The notes beneath the pieces were generated by a model, which was given only the letters and a program-made list of their open reading frames with translations, had not been told where the DNA came from and searched no databases. The position numbers and the translations under genes were made by a program. Shown here in pieces: positions 44,655 through 52,760 of a stretch of 64,000 bases of DNA (the first letter of the stretch is position 1; each line of letters starts with the position of its first letter). The DNA is from CAYOYK01 sp964408185 (GTDB taxonomy: Bacteria > Bacillota > Clostridia > Christensenellales > Aristaeellaceae). The DNA is taken from contig CAYOYK010000008.1 in NCBI GenBank assembly GCA_964408185.1, positions 7,888 to 71,887 on the forward strand. Reading direction: 5' to 3'.

Positions 44655-44882
44655 TTACTGCGCGTTCGGGGAAGCGCCGCTGTCGGCGGCTTCAAACAGC
44701 GTGCAGCCCATGGCGCGAAACTCGTCGATCTTGCGGCGCAGCTCGGCCTCCGTGACCTCATAGCGCTTGGACATGCAGCGGATGCACAGGTAGCGCTTGG
44801 TGGCCCGGTTGATGAGCTTTTTGCTCAGAGCGATCTCGTCCGGGGTTACGGGCGCGCCGCAGGTATCGCAGCGGTCATCCAC
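44655..44882 (-). CDS. Small zinc-ribbon protein
   Basis: 75 residues from a GTG start at 44882, which overlaps the end of the alpha-galactosidase gene by eight bases; GGAG lies ten bases upstream. Two Cys pairs (CDTCGAP near residue 5 and CIRCMSK near residue 33) form a zinc ribbon, followed by a helix (EAELRRKIDEFRAMGC). Small proteins of this type are common in Clostridia with no assigned role. Translational overlap with the GH27 gene suggests co-expression rather than a shared pathway. Confidence 0.75.
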   Translation of the reverse strand: MDDRCDTCGAPVTPDEIALSKKLINRATKRYLCIRCMSKRYEVTEAELRRKIDEFRAMGCTLFEAADSGASPNAQ

Positions 44883-46065
44883 GGGCGGGCTCCAGCTTGC
44901 AGAGGCAGAGCTTGCAGTCGTGGCCGGGCACGCGCGGATTGTAGAAATCCACCGCCTTGCCCAAGTCCTCGCCCGTGAACGCGTCCGTGAGATGCAGCGC
45001 AAGGCCGCTGGCCACGGGCACGCCCAGATCCACCAGCTCGCAGCGCACCTCGGACTCCTGCGGAGCTAGGTTGATGTACGCAAGCGCAAACTCGTTGTCG
45101 CTCAGGTGACGGATCATCACAAAGGCGGTGTCGGGCAGGGCCTTCCATGGATACTCGCCCTCCTTGGCGTCCGGGTTTGGCACGCCCACGTCGCCGCGGC
45201 GCACAAGGTAGGGCGCGCGGCACTCGACGTCCTGATCGATGCGCAGCAGGCGCTTGTTCGTCATCAGGGCCTCGTACTCCGGGGCGAGCGAGCGCAGGTC
45301 GGCCCCCATCATCAGGGGGACGCCGCACAGGCACCACAGGGCAAACTGCAGGCGATATTCCTCAAACGTGCAAACGCGGCCCAGCCCCACGTTGCCCTTG
45401 CCGAGCATGCCCACGGTGAGCATATCCATATCGTTAAAGCAATACGAGCCGCTCATGCACAGCTTGTCAAGCTGGCTTTTGACGATCTCGGTAAACGAGG
45501 TGTAGTTGTCCATAATGTCCCCCGTGGAGCGGTACATGTGCGCGCCGACGGAGCGCATCCAGCGCCAAGGCTCCTGCTCGCCCCAGTTGCATGCCGAGAA
45601 CAGGATCTCCCGTCCGCTGGCCTTGAGGGCCATGCTCATGGTCTGATAGCGCGCCTTGCAGCTGCCGCTGAGCGGGAAATTGCAAAAATCGTACTTGAGA
45701 AAATCCACGCCCCATGACGCGAATGTTTTTGCGTCCGTAAACTCGTGGTCGTAGCTGGCGGGATAGCCCGCGCAGGTGCGCGCTCCGGCGCAGGAGTACA
45801 TGCCAAACTTGAGGCCCTTGCTGTGCACGTAGTCGGCCAGCGCCTTCATGCCGTGCGGGAACTTGGCGGGATCGGGGACGAGCAGGCCGTTTTCATCGCG
45901 CTGACGCAGGCTCCAGCAGTCGTCGATGACCAGGTACTCATACCCGGCGGCCAAGTAGCCGTTGTCAACCATCAGGTCGGCCATCTGGCGGATGAGCGAG
46001 TCGTCGATATGCTCGCCGAATGTGTTCCAGGAATTCCATCCCATGGGAGGCGTTTGAGCAATCAT
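44875..46065 (-). CDS. Alpha-galactosidase, glycoside hydrolase family 27
   Basis: 396 residues. GH27 enzymes remove alpha-galactosyl groups with retention. The N-terminal TPPMGWNSWNTF is the family hallmark; YEYLVIDDCW, GLKFGMYSCAG, the nucleophile Asp in DFLKYDFCN (about residue 128) and the acid/base Asp in RSTGDIMDNY are all present. A C-terminal beta domain of about 100 residues completes the usual layout. There is no signal peptide, so it acts on imported galactosides such as raffinose-type sugars or galactomannan pieces. AAAGGAGA precedes the start. No transporter lies next to it. Confidence 0.95.
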   Translation of the reverse strand: MIAQTPPMGWNSWNTFGEHIDDSLIRQMADLMVDNGYLAAGYEYLVIDDCWSLRQRDENGLLVPDPAKFPHGMKALADYVHSKGLKFGMYSCAGARTCAGYPASYDHEFTDAKTFASWGVDFLKYDFCNFPLSGSCKARYQTMSMALKASGREILFSACNWGEQEPWRWMRSVGAHMYRSTGDIMDNYTSFTEIVKSQLDKLCMSGSYCFNDMDMLTVGMLGKGNVGLGRVCTFEEYRLQFALWCLCGVPLMMGADLRSLAPEYEALMTNKRLLRIDQDVECRAPYLVRRGDVGVPNPDAKEGEYPWKALPDTAFVMIRHLSDNEFALAYINLAPQESEVRCELVDLGVPVASGLALHLTDAFTGEDLGKAVDFYNPRVPGHDCKLCLCKLEPARG

Positions 46066-46087
46066 ACAGGTTCTCCTTTGCGTTTCT

Positions 46088-48049
46088 CTATTTGCGCGCG
46101 TCGGGCCCCGACGCGTTCGCTGCGGAATGGCTCCAGCCGCGCAAAAAGGACATCAGCTCCTCCGGCGGCAGCGGCTTGGCGTACAGGTAGCCCTGCATGT
46201 ACTCTACGCCCAGCGTCCTGAGCATCTCGGCCTGCTGGTCGGTCTCCACGCCCTCGGCCACAATGGGCATGCGCAGACTGTTGGACATGCGCGCACTGCT
46301 TTCCAGCACGATGCGCGCGCTGTCCGGCTCATCGCCAAAGCAGGGCCAAATGAGGCTCTTGTCAAACTTGATCAGGTCGTACGGCTCCTTGGCCAGCCGG
46401 GACAGGTTGCTGTACCCAGTGCCAAAATCGTCCAGCGAAAAGCTCGCGCCCGCGTTCCGCAGGGCGACCATGTTCTGCTGGAAGGTCGCGCTGGAATGTA
46501 CGGCGACGCTTTCCGTGACCTCAAAATTGATGAGGCCGGGCTCCAAATGGAATTGAGCGAGGATGCTCAGCAGCGTGTCGGCAAGGGCCGGGTCATCCAT
46601 TTGCAGGCCGGACAGGTTGACCTCCACATAGCGGATGCCAAGCGTCTGCGGCGATTCGCTGGAGAGAAAGCGGCATACCTGCGTCAGCACGGCCGCGCCC
46701 AGCTCGTCGATCAGGCCGTTTTTCTCCGCAATGGGGATAAACTCGTCCGGCGGCACAAAGCCGATGGTATCGCGGTCGCGCAGGCGAACCAGCGCCTCGG
46801 CCGAGATAAAGCCACCCCGGCTCACGGCGTAAATCGGCTGATAGACCACATCGAAGCCGTCGTTGGCGACAGCGGCTTCCAACATGCGCAGCACGGTAGC
46901 CGCGCGGCTCTTCTGCGCGATGCACGCGTCGTCCGCAAAGTGAACGGACGTACTCACGTCCTGCTCGGTGCGCGGGTACAGGTAGTCCAGCAGCTCAAAC
47001 ACTTCCTCGTCCCCAGCGGCGAACTGCGGGCAGCTGAGCACATCAATGTGATACGGGGTCAGATAACGCTGCCGCCCGATTTGAATGGGCAGGGCGAGCT
47101 TCTCCTGCAAGCGATCCAACTGCGAGCGGAAGGTCTCCTCATCCTTGACGATCACGGTCAGCGCGTTGCCGCGATAGTGGAACACGCGCTCGCCAAACGC
47201 GGACTGAACGGCGGCGCTGATCTCGCGCAGCATCTGCATTCCCACGCCGTAGCCGTGCTGATTGTTGATCCGTGGGAGATCGTACAGGATCACATCCAGC
47301 ACGAGAAATTGCTTGCCCTCGGAAAACAGCTCGCTCAGCTGCATGCGGAAGGCACGACGGTTGAAGCAGGCCGTGTCGTGATCCAGATATTCGCTGGGGC
47401 TCTGAAAGGTGAGGTAAATGTACAGGAGCATCAGCGATACGCCAAGGCTGCTGAGCAGCAGAGAGGGCTGCAAATACTGCGTCACCCCGACCACGATCCA
47501 GATCACGGTTGCCACGACGATGGTCATGAGTTTGCGGCGGGAGAACTCCCTGCGGTAATGCAGCAGGTATACATCGATGGTGATGATGTACGCGCTCAGG
47601 CACAAAAAGATGCTGTTTGCCATGGGCCCGTAGGAGTAGCCGTCCGCGCCCTCAAAGTGGTAATACAGCGGGCCAAACAATATCAACGCAAGCGAGGCAA
47701 GATAGGGGAGGCTCATCAACGCGAGGAACCAGCGCGGCAGGCGGCGCTGCTTGCGGCTTAGCAGAGCCACGTACAGGAACAGGCAGTACGCCAGCGTATC
47801 CAGCGAGCCGATGAAAACCTGATGGCAAAGGCGGTTGAGCCAATCCGGCACGACGTCCTGATGGCTGATGGTGTAGACTGTCACCAAATCAAAAAGGAGG
47901 TTGACGGCCGCGATGATCAGCATGGCGCTGAAAAAGCGCGTGGAACGCAGGTTCAGGCGCTTACGCCGGGCATAATCAAACAGCACCACCGCCAGAATAC
48001 AGATTGCCGCAATTTGAAACCTTGTGTTTTGCCAAAAGAAAGAGCCCAT
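46088..48049 (-). CDS. Membrane-bound EAL phosphodiesterase with degenerate GGDEF domain
   Basis: 653 residues. Seven or eight membrane helices fill about residues 8-215, forming a membrane sensor like those of 7TM-type signalling proteins. A GGDEF-like domain follows (about 225-360) but its signature is lost (YRGNALTVI at the site). The EAL domain (about 390-640) is complete: SAEALVR, VEVNLSG, FEVTES, SLDDFGTGYSN, LIKFDKS, VAEGVET, MQGYLYAKP. The expected activity is hydrolysis of cyclic-di-GMP. It complements the large GGDEF/EAL protein at 8061. The gene has its own promoter at 48112-48140; CAAGGAGG precedes the ATG. Confidence 0.92.
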   Translation of the reverse strand: MGSFFWQNTRFQIAAICILAVVLFDYARRKRLNLRSTRFFSAMLIIAAVNLLFDLVTVYTISHQDVVPDWLNRLCHQVFIGSLDTLAYCLFLYVALLSRKQRRLPRWFLALMSLPYLASLALILFGPLYYHFEGADGYSYGPMANSIFLCLSAYIITIDVYLLHYRREFSRRKLMTIVVATVIWIVVGVTQYLQPSLLLSSLGVSLMLLYIYLTFQSPSEYLDHDTACFNRRAFRMQLSELFSEGKQFLVLDVILYDLPRINNQHGYGVGMQMLREISAAVQSAFGERVFHYRGNALTVIVKDEETFRSQLDRLQEKLALPIQIGRQRYLTPYHIDVLSCPQFAAGDEEVFELLDYLYPRTEQDVSTSVHFADDACIAQKSRAATVLRMLEAAVANDGFDVVYQPIYAVSRGGFISAEALVRLRDRDTIGFVPPDEFIPIAEKNGLIDELGAAVLTQVCRFLSSESPQTLGIRYVEVNLSGLQMDDPALADTLLSILAQFHLEPGLINFEVTESVAVHSSATFQQNMVALRNAGASFSLDDFGTGYSNLSRLAKEPYDLIKFDKSLIWPCFGDEPDSARIVLESSARMSNSLRMPIVAEGVETDQQAEMLRTLGVEYMQGYLYAKPLPPEELMSFLRGWSHSAANASGPDARK

Positions 48050-48111
48050 CCAAAGCCTCCTTGCAGGGGCTTGGGCTTCGCCAAGCCTGATGAACGACGC
48101 GATCCATCTCC

Positions 48112-48140
48112 ATTATAACGTTCGCGGCCGATAAATACAA
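48112..48140 (-). promoter_or_regulatory. Promoter for the membrane EAL gene
   Basis: On the minus strand TTGTAT (48140-48135), 17 bases, TATAAT (48117-48112), about 63 bases before the start. Confidence 0.7.
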
Positions 48141-48215
48141 GGGGAAGGCGCGATCATCGTCGTGCCGATGCGCAGCCCGGTGGGCGCGTTGCTTGGGATG
48201 CTTTCAATTTTGCTC

Positions 48216-48244
48216 TTGGCAAAACCGCAAGATTCGTCTATAAT
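48216..48244 (+). promoter_or_regulatory. Promoter for the ATPase-like/STAS pair
   Basis: TTGGCA (48216-48221), 17 bases, TATAAT (48239-48244); the leader to the start at 48332 is about 80 bases. This divergent promoter region also serves the EAL gene on the other strand. Confidence 0.7.
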
Positions 48245-48331
48245 GAATCTACATGGAGCAGGCTAAATCCACGGGCGGGGCAATCCGGCGTGGTGCCGTC
48301 GGCGACCCGCGATATACGAAGGAGGAGCGTT

Positions 48332-48934
48332 ATGCAGACCGACAAATTGACGATTTCGAAGGATAGGCAGCAGATCAAGGAGGCGCTGGACAAGGTGGAG
48401 CTTATCGCCCAGTATGCGGGCATGGATCGCCGCGAGAGCGCGAACATGTGCCTGCTGGCCGAGGAGCTGATCCTCTCCGTGCAGAACATTCTGGATCAGT
48501 ATGAGGGCAAGCTCTGGGTCAGCACGGACGAGCGCCGCTTTGAGATCCACATCCAGATCGAGGCCTATACCGACACGGCCGACAAGGAGAAGTTTCTCGC
48601 TATCTCCAAGACGGGCGAAAACACCAAGCCCAAGGGCTTTTTGGGCCGCATCAGCATGGCGCTGGATAACATCTTCTCCGCGGACAGCGATTACGGCCTG
48701 AGCTACAGCATGGATATGCTGGGCTGCGATTTGGATTATATGGGCGCGCATCCGAACGGCTACTACTTTACCTATCGCAACTACAAGGATGAGATGGCTG
48801 CCCGCCCCGCCGAGCAAAAGGACGAGCTGGAGGGCATAGAGAAGGCCATTATCGAGTCTATCGCGGACGATATCACCGTGACGGTCCGCTCCAACTCCGT
48901 ACACATCACGGGCGTGAAACTGCTCGAAAAATAA
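48332..48934 (+). CDS. HATPase-like (RsbW-related) protein with degenerate ATP lid
   Basis: 200 residues. The helix MCLLAEELILSVQNIL (about 36-50) matches the N-box of anti-sigma-factor kinases of the SpoIIAB/RsbW group, and the C-terminal ITVTVRSNSVHITGVKL resembles their last strands. The usual G1 and G2 glycine boxes are missing: the middle carries AYTDTADKEKFLAISKT and a long insertion (about 85-150), so ATP binding is uncertain. It is co-transcribed with the STAS gene 12 bases downstream, the layout of a partner-switching pair. It could be a non-kinase binding partner of the STAS protein. GGAGGAG precedes ATG 48332. Confidence 0.7.
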   Translation: MQTDKLTISKDRQQIKEALDKVELIAQYAGMDRRESANMCLLAEELILSVQNILDQYEGKLWVSTDERRFEIHIQIEAYTDTADKEKFLAISKTGENTKPKGFLGRISMALDNIFSADSDYGLSYSMDMLGCDLDYMGAHPNGYYFTYRNYKDEMAARPAEQKDELEGIEKAIIESIADDITVTVRSNSVHITGVKLLEK

Positions 48935-48946
48935 GGAGGAAATACA

Positions 48947-49246
48947 ATGACCATTCAAACAGAAAAGCAGGGAACCTCGTTGACCTATCGGCTGGCCGGC
49001 CGCTTGGACACCACCACCGCCCCCGATTTTGACGCCGCCATCACCGCCGATCTGGCGGGGGTCGCCTCGCTGGTCATCGACCTGAGCGCCGTGGAGTATC
49101 TGTCCAGCGCCGGGCTGCGCTCGCTGCTGGCCGCGCAAAAGAAGATGAACGCCGTACAGGGCAAGATGGTCGTGCGCGGCGCGAACGACAGCATCAAGGA
49201 AGTCTTTGACATCACGGGCTTCTCCGATATGCTTACCATCGAGTAA
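48947..49246 (+). CDS. STAS domain anti-sigma factor antagonist
   Basis: 99 residues, a single STAS domain. LVIDLSAVEYLSSAGLRSLL holds the conserved serine phosphorylated by partner kinases (SSAGLR, about residue 57), and the end IKEVFDITGFSDMLTI is typical of SpoIIAA/RsbV proteins. In such systems dephosphorylation by a SpoIIE-type phosphatase lets the STAS protein bind the kinase and free a sigma factor or other target. A SpoIIE phosphatase lies at 52761. AAGGAGGAAA precedes ATG 48947. The upstream ATPase-like gene is its likely partner. Confidence 0.93.
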   Translation: MTIQTEKQGTSLTYRLAGRLDTTTAPDFDAAITADLAGVASLVIDLSAVEYLSSAGLRSLLAAQKKMNAVQGKMVVRGANDSIKEVFDITGFSDMLTIE

Positions 49247-49284
49247 GGCGGTTCCCACAGGCCGAGCCAAAAAGCACAGGCATC

Positions 49285-49319
49285 AAAAGCGCGCTCCTCG
49301 TTATGAGGAGCGCGCTTTT
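49285..49319. terminator. Bidirectional terminator after the STAS gene
   Basis: AAAAGCGCGCTCCTC (49285-49299) pairs perfectly with GAGGAGCGCGCTTTT (49305-49319), loop GTTAT; A and T tracts at the two ends suit both convergent genes. Confidence 0.88.
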
Positions 49320-49330
49320 GGATAACCGGC

Positions 49331-49639
49331 TTATTCTTCGTCGCCGGTAAAGCTTTCCTTCACATGCTGCACGGTGTGCTGCACGTTGCCGGCCGCGTTT
49401 TTGACCACCGCGTCGATGGTCTCGCCAAAGGCCTCGTCGTGCTTGCGGATGTGGAAGCGATAGCCCAGCACCAGCGCGCAGATCAGGAACACCAGCGCGA
49501 CCCACGGCGCCGTGATGACGGCGATAATGCTAAACAGCGCGGAAAGGTTCAGTATGGTGGTATCGCCCTTTGTCACCATGCAGCGGGTGCGGTACAGCTT
49601 GGTAAAAAAGTTCTCATGGGTGCTCGTGGTATTTTCCAT
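49331..49639 (-). CDS. Small membrane protein of unknown function
   Basis: 102 residues. Two close hydrophobic segments (about 32-60, LFSIIAVITAPWVALVFLICALVLGY) follow a cytoplasmic N-terminus, then a charged amphipathic C-terminus with His and Lys (about 62-102). The layout recalls the DUF4342-like small proteins of Clostridia, but the DUF4342 signature is not convincing, so no family is claimed. The start at ATG 49639 is eight bases after GAGGAGG; the ATG six bases upstream is too close to that site. Confidence 0.7.
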   Translation of the reverse strand: MENTTSTHENFFTKLYRTRCMVTKGDTTILNLSALFSIIAVITAPWVALVFLICALVLGYRFHIRKHDEAFGETIDAVVKNAAGNVQHTVQHVKESFTGDEE

Positions 49640-49786
49640 GTTCATATCCTCCTCAGTCTTGGGTGGTTCCTTTTGACGGGGATATCGTAACACGGATCGG
49701 CTGCGCGAGCTTGAGGAACGGCTAAAACATTGGTCAGAAAATGGTGAGAGCGTTCTTTTTGTTTGCTAAGGAATGCGAGAGGGCGA

Positions 49787-50815
49787 TCAGCGGCGCGGCC
49801 CCAGCTCCTCCCACGTGCGGAAAACCGCCTCAACGTTCTCCGGCTTTGCGCCGATGCCAAATTCGCACTGGGCGATACAGCCGCCGTCCTGCCACAGCGT
49901 TTCGCGCACCTCCCGCACCGCGGCGCGCACGTCCTCGGTCGTGCCGTAGGGCAAGATATGCTGCCGATCGATTTCGCCCCAGAAGGTGATCTTGCCCCGG
50001 AACGGCTTGAGGTTCTCCAGCCCCATGCAGAACAGCTGGCTGTTTACCGCGTCCAGCCCCATGTCGATCAGCTTGGGCAGTATGCGCAGGATGTTGCCGT
50101 CCGAGTGCATAAAGATCTTTTTGCCGTGGCTGTGCGCAATGTCGATGAACTGTTGGTACATCGGCCGGAAAAGCTGGTCCCACAGGTCGGGGCTGATCAG
50201 CAGATCGCGCTGCGCGCCCCAGTCGTCCATAAAGTTGAGGGCGTCCACGTCGGTTTCGGCCCACGCGGTCATCTGCCGAGCATAAAACTCCTGCATGCGT
50301 TCCATAAAATCCAGCAGGCCCTTGGGCTGCGTGATCAGATCCACGTACAGGTTCTCGGTGCCGCGGATGTATTGCAGCCGCTCAAAGGGATTGGGGCAGG
50401 CGTGCGCCATCATAAACCGATCGGTCTTGGCGCAGTAGGCGTTTACGGCCGCGCGGTCGAACGAAAGCTGCTCCTCAGGCAGATGGATGCGGCTGGTATC
50501 CTCCCAGTCCTCGTCCTCGGCGGGGACAATGGGCCGCTTGGCTTCCCCCACGATGCCGCGCTGCAGGCTGGTGAACTGGCAGCCCCACTCGTCCACATAA
50601 TCGCCGATCTCATACGGCTGTCCGGCCGCGATCGATGAGGCTTTGGCATAGGTAGTCTCCGGGCCGCCGATGTCGGCGGGGTACGTTTCGCGGATGTGAA
50701 GCAGCTGGTCGGGGTAGTTTTGCCCGGCCCACGGCAGATCCCAGAGCTGTCGCGGAACAATGCCCGTGGTGTTGCGGAAGTTCAGCGTGTCCAGTACCAG
50801 TTGGCGGCTTGTCAT
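49787..50815 (-). CDS. Uroporphyrinogen decarboxylase-like (URO-D family) protein, copy 1
   Basis: 342 residues, a TIM-barrel of the URO-D superfamily. Recognisable parts are the FMMAHACPNPFERLQYIRG strand, DALNFMDDWGAQRDLLISP, KKIFMHSDGNILRILPKLIDMG (with the HxDGN motif of the methyltransferase branch) and WGEIDRQHILPYGT. Haem-pathway HemE motifs are absent. Family members next to corrinoid proteins transfer methyl groups from cobalamin; others act on demethylation of small molecules. No corrinoid protein or haem gene lies here. It is 12 bases after the related gene at 50828, on the same minus-strand transcript. Confidence 0.85.
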   Translation of the reverse strand: MTSRQLVLDTLNFRNTTGIVPRQLWDLPWAGQNYPDQLLHIRETYPADIGGPETTYAKASSIAAGQPYEIGDYVDEWGCQFTSLQRGIVGEAKRPIVPAEDEDWEDTSRIHLPEEQLSFDRAAVNAYCAKTDRFMMAHACPNPFERLQYIRGTENLYVDLITQPKGLLDFMERMQEFYARQMTAWAETDVDALNFMDDWGAQRDLLISPDLWDQLFRPMYQQFIDIAHSHGKKIFMHSDGNILRILPKLIDMGLDAVNSQLFCMGLENLKPFRGKITFWGEIDRQHILPYGTTEDVRAAVREVRETLWQDGGCIAQCEFGIGAKPENVEAVFRTWEELGPRR

Positions 50816-50827
50816 GGCAGAGTCCTC

Positions 50828-51781
50828 CTATCGGTAATATCCTTCGCTTTTCCAGATACTGTGCATCAGCTCGTAGCGCTCAAGCGGAAGCCCCGTATAG
50901 GCGCAGTTGGAGGTGCAGAACACGTAGCCCCAGCCGTTCATGCCGTCGCGCAGGGCGCGGCGGGTATCGGCGATGCACTCGGCCTCCGTGCCGGTTTGCA
51001 GCAGCCCGCAGTTTACGTTGCCGCACAGGGCCACCCGGTCGCCGTAGCGGCGCTTCACGTCCGCCAAATCCACGCCCGCCTGCGGATCGAGCGAGTGCAG
51101 GGCGTCCGGGCCGCAATCCACCAGCTGATCGAGTATCGGCAGAATGTTGCCGTCCGTGTGCTTGACGGCGTAATAGCCCAGCTCATGATACCCGGCGATG
51201 ACGCGCTTGAGATCGGGCGCGATAAACTCGGCAAACTGATCGGGGGAGAAGAACGGGTTTACATTGAAGCAATAGTCCGAGCAGAGGGTGTAGCCGTCCA
51301 GCAGGCCGGTGTGCGCCAGCCGCGCGGCAGCCTCAAGCGCCTCGTCGGTACGGCGGCGGGATTCGTCCTTGAGCCGATCCGGCTCGTCGTACATGGCAAT
51401 GGAGAAATCCATGATGTGCTCGCCATCCGGAATGCCGAAGGTCGGGTCGCCGTGCATGGTCAGGTAATACTGCTCGCCTGTGCGCTCGCGGATGATCTCC
51501 AGCAGGCGCTTTACATCGTCGGGCCTGCCGGGGTTGGGGTGCACAAAGATGGCGCTGTGCTCGTACTTTTGGGCGACCTCAATGTAGCAGGAGGCCATGT
51601 CCTGCAGGTGGAGCTCACGCTCGCGCACGGTCATCTGATCCCATTGCTCGTAGAAGCGGTGGGAGGGATGCACGCGCCCGATGGCCTCCATGGTGAGAAA
51701 GAAAACCAGCTCGAATGTGGGCACGCGGCCCTCAATGGGCTCGCGCCGCAGCGCCTTGATAAAGCGTTCGCGTTCCGTCAT
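50828..51781 (-). CDS. Uroporphyrinogen decarboxylase-like (URO-D family) protein, copy 2
   Basis: 317 residues, another URO-D-type barrel, only distantly similar to its neighbour. Parts seen: TERERFIKALRREP at the start (shared by many corrinoid methyltransferase-like members), CSDYCFNVNPFFSPDQFAEF, YYAVKHTDGNILPILDQLVDCG (HTDGN motif) and RVALCGNVNCGLLQTG. AGAAGG precedes ATG 51781. First gene of the pair; the head-to-head neighbour is the AAC(3)-like gene at 51857, with a 75-base spacer. Two divergent barrels side by side suggest either a heterodimer or sequential steps on one methylated or carboxylated substrate. Confidence 0.85.
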   Translation of the reverse strand: MTERERFIKALRREPIEGRVPTFELVFFLTMEAIGRVHPSHRFYEQWDQMTVRERELHLQDMASCYIEVAQKYEHSAIFVHPNPGRPDDVKRLLEIIRERTGEQYYLTMHGDPTFGIPDGEHIMDFSIAMYDEPDRLKDESRRRTDEALEAAARLAHTGLLDGYTLCSDYCFNVNPFFSPDQFAEFIAPDLKRVIAGYHELGYYAVKHTDGNILPILDQLVDCGPDALHSLDPQAGVDLADVKRRYGDRVALCGNVNCGLLQTGTEAECIADTRRALRDGMNGWGYVFCTSNCAYTGLPLERYELMHSIWKSEGYYR

Positions 51782-51856
51782 AGGCAACCTTCTTTCTGCG
51801 TTTTGCAGGAATATTGCGGTACCAGGGGGAACTATTCAACAAAAGGGGGAAACCGC

Positions 51857-52606
51857 ATGTACACCAAGGACGACCTAAAGCGACAGATGGCCGCGCTGGC
51901 CGTGCGCCCGGAGGATACCGTGCTGATCCACAGCTCCATGAAGGCGATCGGCCACGTGGAGGGCGGCGCGGATACCGTGCTGGACGCATGGATGGAATAC
52001 CTTGCGCCCGGCTTGCTGGTGCTGCCCACCCACACGTGGGAGACCATCCGCTGGGATGGAGGCCACGAGTACGATCAGGCGGAATCGCCCGTTTGCGTGG
52101 GCGCGCTGCCGGAGCTCTTCCGGCGTCGGCCCGGCGTGCTGCGCAGCCTGCATCCCACACATTCCGTCGCCGCCTATGGACACGACGCGGCGGCGTATAT
52201 CGCGGGGGAGGAGCGGGCGGAGTCTCCCTGTGCGCGCGAGGGCTGCTGGGGCAAGCTGCTGGACAGGCGCGCCGTAATCCTGCTGGTGGGGTGCGGGCTG
52301 GACAAGTGCACGTTTATCCATGGCGTGGAGGAATGGTGCAACGTGCCCAACCGTCTGCGCGACGCGCTGCCGTACACCGTGCGCGCGTCGGATGGACGCA
52401 CGCTGACCGTGATGCAGCATAATCACCTCAACGCGCCGTCGGAGAATTATCCTCTGGCGGAGGACGCGCTTGTGCACAGCGGCGCGCTGACCTACGGGCG
52501 ATTTGGCGACGCGAGGGTCTATCGGCTGGACGCGCAGGGCTGCTGCGATACCGTATCCCGGCTGCTGGCCGAGGATTCCGGCCTCTTTGACGATCCTGCG
52601 GAGTAG
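51857..52606 (+). CDS. AAC(3)-family N-acetyltransferase
   Basis: 249 residues, the length of the aminoglycoside 3-N-acetyltransferase (antibiotic_NAT) family. The typical segments are VLIHSSMKAIGHVEGGADTV, LLVLPTHTW, the active-site HPTHSVAAYGHDA and GCGLDKCTFIHGVEEW. Family members acetylate aminoglycosides, but chromosomal members such as YokD or FrbF use other substrates including acyl-CoA-linked or amino compounds, so resistance cannot be claimed from sequence alone. AAAAGGGGG precedes ATG 51857. It sits between the URO-D pair (opposite strand) and the SpoIIE gene. Confidence 0.88.
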   Translation: MYTKDDLKRQMAALAVRPEDTVLIHSSMKAIGHVEGGADTVLDAWMEYLAPGLLVLPTHTWETIRWDGGHEYDQAESPVCVGALPELFRRRPGVLRSLHPTHSVAAYGHDAAAYIAGEERAESPCAREGCWGKLLDRRAVILLVGCGLDKCTFIHGVEEWCNVPNRLRDALPYTVRASDGRTLTVMQHNHLNAPSENYPLAEDALVHSGALTYGRFGDARVYRLDAQGCCDTVSRLLAEDSGLFDDPAE

Positions 52607-52760
52607 GCCGACCCGCTTGTGCTCATCTGACAGAATCATACCATACGGGCAAAAAAAAGCAACCCTGATGGCGTAAGTTTTTACACGGCGCGGCGACGGC
52701 ATTTCCAATTACAAGCAAGCCGCGCCGGAGATGTTCCCGCACAGAGGAGAGGACGCAACG

